This document shows, in pieces, positions 60,563 to 64,000 of a DNA stretch of 64,000 nt. Position numbers and translations under genes: made by a program. Position 1 is the first letter of the stretch. Each line of letters opens with the position of its first letter. Origin of the DNA: Aequorivita sp. CIP111184 (GTDB taxonomy: Bacteria; Bacteroidota; Bacteroidia; Flavobacteriales; Flavobacteriaceae); assembly GCF_900489465.1 (NCBI RefSeq), contig NZ_UEFQ01000013.1, positions 744,001-808,000 on the forward strand. Direction: 5' to 3'. The notes below the pieces were generated by a model, which saw only the letters and a list, made by a program, of their open reading frames with translations, made no database searches and was not told the DNA's origin.

Positions 60563-61803
60563 TTTGCCATCTCGTTTTCCATATCAATAACCTTCGCAAC
60601 CGTCTTTACAAGGCGGTTGTGGTTTTTTACAAAAGGATTAGTTTCATCCCAAACATAACCTGCAAGTACTGCGCAAATCTGTTCTTTTATTACAGGATTT
60701 TCGGGGCGATGGAAAAATATTTTCTGAAGATTGCCCGTGTACCACTCACTAACATAGGTTCTAAAAACGTCTACACCTTTCATAATATAACCAGTATAGT
60801 CTTGTTCCCAATCAACTTTTTCTCCTTGGAGTTCTTTGGTGATTAATTTGGCGGCTTTTAATCCAGATTCTGTAGCGAAGGTAACGCCAGATGAAAATAC
60901 TGGATCTAAAAATTCAGCGCTATTCCCCGTAAGGGCATATCCCTTTCCGTAAAGTTGCTTTACCGCTTTTGAATAATTTTTTATAATGTGCGGCTCAAAA
61001 AGAAATTCTTGATTTTTTAATCTATCGTAATAGTAATCAGAAATTTTGAGCATTTCGCGCATTTTTTCTGCATTTGTGCCTTCAAAAGATTCTATAAATT
61101 CCGTGGGCCCTACAAAACCGATACTTGTATTTCCATTTGAAAAAGGAATTACCCAAAGCCATACTTCATCTTTCACAACATCAAAGGTAATAAGAGTTCC
61201 CTCAACACCTTCGGGGCGTTCGGTTTCTTTTATATGTGTGTAAATTGCAGAGTTGGGGTTTAATGTAGAAGATTTTTCCAAATCCAATAAACGCGGTAAA
61301 ACTCTTCCATAGCCGCTGCTATCAATTATAAATTTTGCTTTAATGTTATATTCCTCGCCTTCTTCATTTTTTATAGTTGTGATTGAATGGCCATTTTCGT
61401 CAAACTGAACGTTTGTTACTTCGTGCCCAAAGGAAACATCAACCCCTTTTTTTACAATTTCTTTGGCGAGTGTGTTGTCAAAATCCGCACGTGGTACTTG
61501 CCAAGTGTAGTTCCAACCTGGAGTATGTTTTTTTCCAAAATCAAAATTACAAACAATATCATTTTTCAGAAATCTAGCACCAGCTTTGATTTCAAATTTT
61601 TGTTCCATCAAACAATCCAAAAGACCTGTCTCCTCAAAATGGTCCATACAGCGTGGCAAAAGACTTTCCCCGATTACAAAGCGTGGAAACTTACTTTTTT
61701 CTACTACTTTCGAGCTTATTCCATTGTTTTTTAAGTAAGCAGAAGCTACACATCCCGAAGGTCCAGCGCCAATAATTAACACATCAACAACAATATCATT
61801 CAT
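60559..61803 (-). CDS. FAD-dependent oxidoreductase, halogenase/geranylgeranyl-reductase-like
   Basis: This 414-residue flavoprotein starts with the FAD-binding VLIIGAGPSGCVASAYL (about 7-24) and has a second FAD motif GYALTGNSAEFLDPVFSSGV (about 305-325). It belongs to the tryptophan-halogenase/GG-reductase group of flavin monooxygenases. It is divergent from the tyrosine ammonia-lyase (101 bases between starts), an association seen in flexirubin and aryl-polyene loci of flavobacteria, where such an enzyme modifies the aromatic head. The ketosynthase genes expected in such a locus are not within this window, and the WxWxIP halogenase motif reads VWLWVIPF, compatible but not decisive. Confidence 0.88.
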   Translation of the reverse strand: MNDIVVDVLIIGAGPSGCVASAYLKNNGISSKVVEKSKFPRFVIGESLLPRCMDHFEETGLLDCLMEQKFEIKAGARFLKNDIVCNFDFGKKHTPGWNYTWQVPRADFDNTLAKEIVKKGVDVSFGHEVTNVQFDENGHSITTIKNEEGEEYNIKAKFIIDSSGYGRVLPRLLDLEKSSTLNPNSAIYTHIKETERPEGVEGTLITFDVVKDEVWLWVIPFSNGNTSIGFVGPTEFIESFEGTNAEKMREMLKISDYYYDRLKNQEFLFEPHIIKNYSKAVKQLYGKGYALTGNSAEFLDPVFSSGVTFATESGLKAAKLITKELQGEKVDWEQDYTGYIMKGVDVFRTYVSEWYTGNLQKIFFHRPENPVIKEQICAVLAGYVWDETNPFVKNHNRLVKTVAKVIDMENEMAN

Positions 61804-61831
61804 ATTAAATATATAGATTGTTAAAAAATTC

Positions 61832-61839
61832 TAAATTTG
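61832..61839 (+). promoter_or_regulatory. -7 promoter box of the ammonia-lyase
   Basis: TAAATTTG is a perfect TAnnTTTG element 66 bases before the lyase ATG, in the divergent region shared with the oxidoreductase. Confidence 0.5.
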
Positions 61840-61904
61840 CATTCTAAAGTAACTAAATTATATTAGCTCTCAAAAATTTAATCAAACCATTGATTCAACA
61901 CTAA

Positions 61905-63431
61905 ATGCCAACATTACAAGGAAAACTGGAAATAAACGATTTTGATAAAATAATATTCAAAAACGATACTGTCCAACTTCACAAAGATATAATAGAAAGA
62001 GTTCAAAACAGTTTTGATTTTCTGAAAGAATTTTCTGAAAATAAAATTATTTATGGCGTCAATACAGGCTTCGGCCCAATGGCGCAGTATAAAATTAAGG
62101 ATGATGAGCGCATCCAGTTGCAGTATAATCTTATTCGCAGCCACTCTTCTGGGACTGGAAACCCAATTCCTGCACAATATGTTCGCGCGGCGATGCTTGC
62201 AAGACTTAATACTTTGAGCCTTGGCAATAGCGGCGTGCATCCTTCGGTTATTAAATTAATGGGAGAGTTGCTTAACAGAAATATTATTCCACTTATTTAT
62301 GAACACGGTGGCGTGGGTGCCAGTGGCGATTTGGTGCAGCTTGCCCATTTGGCTTTAGTGCTAATTGGCGAAGGTGAAGTTTTTTATAAGGGGGATCGAA
62401 AAAATACGGAAGAAGTTTTCAAAATGGAAAATCTTCAACCCATAAAAGTAGAACTTCGCGAAGGTTTGGCTTTGATGAATGGAACCTCAGTAATGACGGG
62501 TATTGGCGTAGTAAATGTGCTTTACACAAAACGCATTATGGATTGGATGATTAAAGCATCTTCTGCTATAAATGAAATTGTAAAAGCGTATGATGATCAC
62601 CTTTCCTTTGAACTGAACCAAACCAAAAAACACAACGGACAGCGCCAAATTGCTAAAATGATGCGCGAACATTTAAAGGACAGTAGCTTGACGCGTAAGC
62701 GTGAGCATCATTTATACAATGGGAATGTAAACGATGAGATTTTTGTAGAAAAAGTACAGGAATACTATTCGTTGCGTTGTGTTCCTCAAATTTTGGGACC
62801 TGTTTTGGACACGCTCAATTCTGTTGAAAAAATACTGATTGAAGAAGTAAATTCCGCTAACGATAATCCAATTGTAGATGTTGAAAAACGCAATGTCTAT
62901 CACGGTGGAAATTTCCACGGCGATTATGTTTCCTTGGAAATGGATAAGCTGAAAATAGTAGTTGCTAAAATGACGATGCTTTCCGAGCGTCAATTGAATT
63001 ATTTGCTCAATTCTAAACTTAACGACATATTGCCTCCGTTCGTAAATCTTGGTAAATTAGGATTGAATTTTGGAATGCAGGGCGTGCAATTCACCGCAAC
63101 TTCAACCACTGCCGAAAGCCAAATGCTTAGTAATCCAATGTATGTGCACAGTATTCCCAACAACAACGACAATCAGGATATTGTAAGTATGGGAACTAAT
63201 GCGGCATTGATTACAAAAAAAGTGATTGAAAATTCTTTTGAAGTAGTTGCAATAGAACTCATAACCATTATTCAGGCTATTGAATATTTAAAAGTACAAG
63301 ATCAGGTCTCTTCTGAAACTAAAAAAATGTACGATGAAATCCGCGCGATTGTACCTGTTTTTAAGGAAGATGTAGTTATGTATCCATACGTAAACAAGGT
63401 GAAAGATTTTTTGATGGATTCTGTAAAATAA
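61905..63431 (+). CDS. Aromatic amino acid ammonia-lyase, tyrosine ammonia-lyase (TAL) type
   Basis: This 508-residue enzyme belongs to the MIO-dependent ammonia-lyases. The prosthetic group forms from Ala-Ser-Gly at 139-141 in GGVGASGDLVQLAH; other conserved parts are GVNTGFGPMAQ (51-61), the RSHSSGTG selectivity loop (79-86) and NNNDNQDIVSMG. Reading it against the Flavobacterium johnsoniae TAL sequence as I remember it, the two agree closely over the full length, much more than histidine ammonia-lyases would. The likely reaction is tyrosine to p-coumarate plus ammonia, which supplies the aromatic starter of flexirubin or aryl-polyene pigments. An annotation as HutH would be a mistake. Confirmation would need modelling of the selectivity loop or assay. 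Confidence 0.9.
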   Translation: MPTLQGKLEINDFDKIIFKNDTVQLHKDIIERVQNSFDFLKEFSENKIIYGVNTGFGPMAQYKIKDDERIQLQYNLIRSHSSGTGNPIPAQYVRAAMLARLNTLSLGNSGVHPSVIKLMGELLNRNIIPLIYEHGGVGASGDLVQLAHLALVLIGEGEVFYKGDRKNTEEVFKMENLQPIKVELREGLALMNGTSVMTGIGVVNVLYTKRIMDWMIKASSAINEIVKAYDDHLSFELNQTKKHNGQRQIAKMMREHLKDSSLTRKREHHLYNGNVNDEIFVEKVQEYYSLRCVPQILGPVLDTLNSVEKILIEEVNSANDNPIVDVEKRNVYHGGNFHGDYVSLEMDKLKIVVAKMTMLSERQLNYLLNSKLNDILPPFVNLGKLGLNFGMQGVQFTATSTTAESQMLSNPMYVHSIPNNNDNQDIVSMGTNAALITKKVIENSFEVVAIELITIIQAIEYLKVQDQVSSETKKMYDEIRAIVPVFKEDVVMYPYVNKVKDFLMDSVK

Positions 63432-63491
63432 CTGCGGGATATATTCCAAAATTGTTTATTTTAACTTCAACTAACTTAAATTGATACTATT

Positions 63492-64000
63492 ATGAAAACA
63501 ATTTTTTCTTCCGTACTTATTTTTTTATTAGGAATAACTGCATTTTCCGCTCAGGAACTGGCTTTGGTTCGCGACAATGACCTCTTCGGATATATTAATA
63601 AATCTGGAGAATACGTTATTCAACCCCAATTTGAAAAGGCAGATAGTTTTTCTGGCAAGATGGCTGCTGCAATGAAAGACAAAAAATGGGGTTTTATAAA
63701 TACTTCCGGTGAATGGGCAATCCAGCCCGAATATGACCGAGTGAAAGAATTTAATTCCGGCTATGCTTTGGTAATGCAAAACGACCAATGGAAATACATA
63801 AACACAAAAGGCGAGACCTTAGATACACCCGCAAGAGATAAATATTATGATTTTGATAACGGGGTAGCTATAATCCGCGATGGTGATAAAATTGGTTTAA
63901 TGGATACAAGCGGAAAATCTATTTTAGAACCAAAATATGATGAAATAAAAAAGTTTAACAACGGTCATGCAAAATTCAAGAATGGTGAAACTTGGGGCTT
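63492..64000 (+). CDS. WG-repeat protein (partial, runs off the right edge)
   Basis: The frame has a signal peptide (MKTIFSSVLIFLLGITAFSAQ) and then successive WG-type repeats: YINKSGEYVIQPQFEKADSF, WGFINTSGEWAIQPEYDRV and two more of similar form. Each unit has a [F/Y]-I-[N]-x-[S/K]-G-E strand and an [I/L]-x-P-x-[F/Y/K]-[D/E] turn. WG-repeat proteins are often surface or stress-related in Bacteroidota. About 170 residues are present; the end lies beyond the window. Function unknown. Confidence 0.85.
   Translation, partial: MKTIFSSVLIFLLGITAFSAQELALVRDNDLFGYINKSGEYVIQPQFEKADSFSGKMAAAMKDKKWGFINTSGEWAIQPEYDRVKEFNSGYALVMQNDQWKYINTKGETLDTPARDKYYDFDNGVAIIRDGDKIGLMDTSGKSILEPKYDEIKKFNNGHAKFKNGETWG

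Noticed and set aside
61905-63431. Annotation as histidine ammonia-lyase (HutH).
   Set aside because: No other histidine-degradation genes are nearby, and the sequence fits flavobacterial tyrosine ammonia-lyase much better.

Overview
The window comes from a chromosome of a low-GC member of the Bacteroidota, almost certainly a Flavobacteriaceae species; an Aequorivita-like marine flavobacterium is my guess from gene order and sequence feel, not a proof. The evidence is the Bacteroidota-type promoter box TAnnTTTG in front of many genes, the near absence of Shine-Dalgarno sites, two proteins with C-terminal type IX secretion (T9SS) sorting domains, an ExbB/ExbD/ExbD/PorT-like cluster, a DUF2723 (GT117) glycosyltransferase, DUF5686 and DUF6922 proteins, and dispersed palindromic repeats of a kind common in flavobacteria. 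There are no rRNA genes, insertion sequences, CRISPR arrays or recognisable prophage modules.

Layout. 1-4.8 kb (minus): tripartite RND efflux operon, TetR regulator first, then TolC, membrane-fusion protein and inner-membrane pump (cut by the left edge). 5-10.2 kb (plus): polyprenyl diphosphate synthase and the 2-oxoglutarate dehydrogenase E1 and E2 subunits. 10.3-13.6 kb (minus): small membrane protein, a TPR-type two-component system and a retropepsin-like protein. 13.7-15.5 kb (plus): TatD nuclease and type I asparaginase, then tRNA-Ser(GGA). 15.8-19 kb: TonB-energising ExbB/ExbD cluster with an outer-membrane barrel protein. 19-25 kb (minus): membrane protein, sigma-54, AsnRS and an MMPL/RND exporter. 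25.2 kb: a lone Imm53 immunity protein. 25.5-28.2 kb: truncated DUF5686 protein, frr and pyrH. 28.4-29.8 kb: secreted M23 peptidase. 29.8-32.9 kb (minus): rplM-rpsI-rpsB-tsf translation operon with structured leaders. 33-43.3 kb (minus): pyruvate carboxylase, a kinase-fold protein of unknown function with a perfect palindrome at its promoter, a seven-repeat T9SS propeller protein, an AbiEii/DUF6922 toxin-antitoxin-like pair and DNA polymerase I. 43.7-50.5 kb: penicillin-acylase-type hydrolase and a complete cyanophycin locus (isoaspartyl peptidase, cyanophycinase, cyanophycin synthetase). 51-58.6 kb: metallophosphoesterase, an atypical thioredoxin, a fibre-like surface protein, a polysaccharide deacetylase with a heptanucleotide repeat tract, and GT117. 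58.8 kb: tRNA-Gln(TTG). 59-64 kb: two tandem secreted paralogues, a flavin-dependent oxidoreductase divergent from a tyrosine ammonia-lyase, and the start of a WG-repeat protein.

Most of the window is core metabolism and translation. The accessory parts that deserve attention are the AbiEii/DUF6922 pair, the orphan Imm53, the kinase-like protein with its palindromic operator, the cyanophycin locus, the rpsB and rplM leaders, a short secreted peptide gene around 50.8-50.9 kb, and the heptad repeat in the deacetylase gene. Several apparent TTG-initiated open frames begin inside a promoter -7 box; in those cases I moved the start to the downstream ATG.
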